Shown here piece by piece: positions 6,109 to 6,988 of a DNA stretch of 6,988 nt. The notes below the pieces were generated by a model that had not been told where the DNA came from, did no database searches, and saw only the letters and a program-made list of their open reading frames with translations. Each line of letters begins with the position of its first letter. Positions within the stretch are counted from its first letter, which is position 1. This DNA comes from an uncultured Blautia sp. (GTDB lineage Bacteria; Bacillota; Clostridia; Lachnospirales; Lachnospiraceae). The translations under genes and the position numbers were made by a program. The stretch lies in assembly GCA_900542045.1 (NCBI GenBank), contig UQMI01000083.1:1-6988 (forward strand), written 5' to 3'.

Positions 6109-6124
6109 AAGGAGACGATAGTGC
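6109..6124 (+). promoter_or_regulatory. Ribosome binding site and start of the XRE gene, complementary to an upstream arm
   Basis: AAGGAG (6109-6114) lies 6 nt before GTG 6121 and 12 nt before ATG 6127, so GTG is the better start. ACGATAGTGC (6115-6124) includes the GTG and is perfectly complementary to GCACTATCGT at 6038-6047. If both are on one transcript, the pairing would bury the start codon. Confidence 0.5.
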
Positions 6125-6414
6125 CTATGGAACTGTTAAAAGAACTGGGACAAAGGATACAAAAAGCGCGCAAGGAAAAAAATCTTACGCAACAGGAACT
6201 CGCCGATCTGAGCCATGTTTCGCTGAAACACGTTCAAAGTTGTGAGAGGGGCAAAAAGAACCCTTCTTTTGAGGTTCTGCGTGCATTTACCAGAGTGTTG
6301 GATTTGTCGTTGGATTCCCTGATGAATCTTGATATGCCTGAAGATGAGCAAACTGCTAATGAGATGCGGCAACTTTATCTTGGTTCTATTGAATTCGACC
6401 CGTGCATTGGCTGA
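6121..6414 (+). CDS. XRE-family helix-turn-helix regulator with frameshifted C-terminus
   Basis: The protein has 97 residues. Residues 7-66 form a Cro/CI-type HTH domain: LGQRIQKARKEKNLTQQELA, then LSHVSLKHVQSCERGKKNPS and the helix VLRAFTRVLDLSLDSLM. Such small DNA-binding proteins act as repressors of transfer or integration genes in integrative elements. After LYLGSIEF (86-93) the frame ends quickly (DPCIG, TGA). The +1 frame from 6395 goes on with 27 residues that suit the family, to a TAA at 6476-6478, so this copy appears to have gained one base or lost two. The DNA-binding domain is intact and the protein may still work. It is convergent with the sigma-like gene and shares a terminator with it. 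The GTG start is chosen from ribosome-binding-site spacing. Confidence 0.85.
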   Translation: MPMELLKELGQRIQKARKEKNLTQQELADLSHVSLKHVQSCERGKKNPSFEVLRAFTRVLDLSLDSLMNLDMPEDEQTANEMRQLYLGSIEFDPCIG

Positions 6415-6478
6415 TGAGCTAAAAAGGATGGTGCAGATAACCGATCCTGACGCAGATATTGATTTGGAAAGTAAATAA
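6395..6478 (+). pseudogene. Displaced C-terminal tail of the XRE regulator
   Basis: In the +1 frame relative to the XRE gene, 27 codons read STRALADELKRMVQITDPDA and then DIDLESK before TAA. This acidic helical tail suits the end of the XRE regulator (as recalled for element-borne relatives), giving an ancestral protein of about 119 residues. No slippery sequence that would suggest programmed shifting is seen around 6380-6400, so a simple indel is more likely. Confidence 0.65.
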
Positions 6479-6519
6479 GCCGATGGAGGAATCAAAAGTC
6501 CCCCACCGGCTATTTTTCT
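6478..6519. terminator. Shared terminator between the convergent XRE and sigma-like genes
   Basis: AGCCG (6478-6482) pairs with CGGCT (6507-6511). TGG/CCA and G-rich/C-rich runs continue the stem with one bulged A, around an AATCAAAAG loop. On the plus strand it is followed by ATTTTTCT, a typical intrinsic terminator that overlaps the end of the ancestral XRE frame. On the minus strand the following TTATTT is weaker, but the hairpin may also stop sigma-gene transcripts. Confidence 0.75.
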
Positions 6520-6539
6520 GCCCTTAAATTATGACTATA

Positions 6540-6965
6540 TTACTTGTTGGCATCCAACAGGTACGCCAACTTCTTCAAACCACGCCGGATACTTGCCCAC
6601 ACGCGGCGGCGGTCAACTCCCTCGGCCTTGGCAATCTCTGCCACCGTCATACCCAGGTAGAACCGGGCGTAAATGCGTCGGGCCTGGATGGCGGGCAGCT
6701 GCATCAGTGCAGCATACACTTCTTCCCATAGCTGTTTCTGCTCCAAGGCTTCCTCCGGGGTAAGTGGCCGGACAAGCGCATCGTTTTCAATGCCATCCTC
6801 CCGGTCCAGAGAATAATGAGCCTTGTGCCGGAATTTCCGGCGCTCATAGGCTGCATCGGCCTGCTGTTGGCTCTGGATTACTGCCAGCACTTCTTCAGCC
6901 ACATCCACAAAGGCATCGGTTTTATATACATCAGGATACAGGTCCCGAAGATTGATCTTCTGCAT
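6540..6965 (-). CDS. Sigma-70-like factor of the type carried by integrative elements
   Basis: This complete 141-residue protein begins MQKINLRDLYPDVYKTDAFV and ends with a region-4-type helix-turn-helix (about 88-135): LPAIQARRIYARFYLGMTVA, then EIAKAEGVDRRRVWASIRRG. The N-terminal half is charged and does not show a clear region 2, as is common in the short sigma-like proteins of clostridial and enterococcal conjugative elements. It would bind DNA, and possibly RNA polymerase, to control element genes. The start is firm: GGAGG (6976-6972) lies 6 nt before the ATG. GC is higher than in the neighbouring XRE and recombinase fragments, hinting at a different source or age. Its promoter is beyond the right edge of the window. 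I am confident about the family, less so about its targets. Confidence 0.85.
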   Translation of the reverse strand: MQKINLRDLYPDVYKTDAFVDVAEEVLAVIQSQQQADAAYERRKFRHKAHYSLDREDGIENDALVRPLTPEEALEQKQLWEEVYAALMQLPAIQARRIYARFYLGMTVAEIAKAEGVDRRRVWASIRRGLKKLAYLLDANK

Positions 6966-6988
6966 TATGTACCTCCGTTTCGATTCAC

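Larger units (their letters stand above)
5742..6120. other. Gene-poor stretch between the recombinase fragment and the XRE gene
   Basis: No convincing gene is seen on either strand over about 380 bp. It holds a perfect 6-bp hairpin with a 3-nt loop at 5813-5827 (TGTGGC/GCCACA), the inverted repeats listed separately at 6032-6055 and 6115-6124, and an AGGAG (minus strand, 5746-5742) now fused to the truncated recombinase. The part at 5742-5870 is higher in GC than the A/T-rich 5870-6120. It reads like a leader or transfer-region relic from an element, joined to the recombinase by a deletion; that origin is inference. Confidence 0.45.

Noticed and set aside
1..6988. CRISPR arrays, tRNA and rRNA genes
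   Set aside because: No regularly spaced direct repeats, tRNA-like cloverleaf ends or rRNA signature sequences were seen on either strand.

Overview
The window looks like the chromosome of a Gram-positive gut Clostridia member, most likely Lachnospiraceae. This is inferred from strong AGGAGG-type ribosome binding sites, the gene content and the intermediate GC. The left two thirds (about 1-4757) read as host backbone. The right third (about 4758-6988) reads as a decayed or composite mobile-element fragment of lower GC.

Layout: (1) The 5' end of an unidentified gene runs off the left edge on the minus strand, with its own promoter and ribosome binding site. (2) A divergent promoter drives a roughly 110-nt, highly structured leader and then a complete MATE-family efflux transporter (373-1722, +). 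(3) A 40-codon gene for a probable secreted peptide (1767-1889, -) was recovered from the gap. (4) A strong hairpin terminator (1970-2013) ends a 910-codon gene (2024-4756, -). Its first 660 residues are a TetM/EF-G-like ribosomal-protection GTPase. Its last 170 carry a YacP/Rae1-type NYN endoribonuclease domain, a domain fusion that is the most interesting item here. (5) Upstream of that gene lie nested inverted repeats that could hide its ribosome binding site in read-through transcripts. (6) The C-terminal 297 codons of a large serine recombinase (4848-5741, -) have lost the catalytic domain. (7) About 380 bp hold no convincing gene. (8) An XRE-family regulator (6121-6414, +) has its conserved tail displaced into another frame. 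It converges through a shared terminator on a complete element-type sigma-70-like factor (6540-6965, -).

How it fits together: the MATE pump and the GTPase-nuclease are separate host units, one exporting small molecules and one acting on ribosomes and ribosome-bound mRNA. The recombinase, XRE and sigma genes are typical control and integration genes of integrative conjugative or mobilizable elements. Here the recombinase and regulator are broken, so this end of the element appears immobile unless helped in trans. The element boundary probably lies between the recombinase stop and the GTPase start. All function calls are from reading the sequence; no database search was run.
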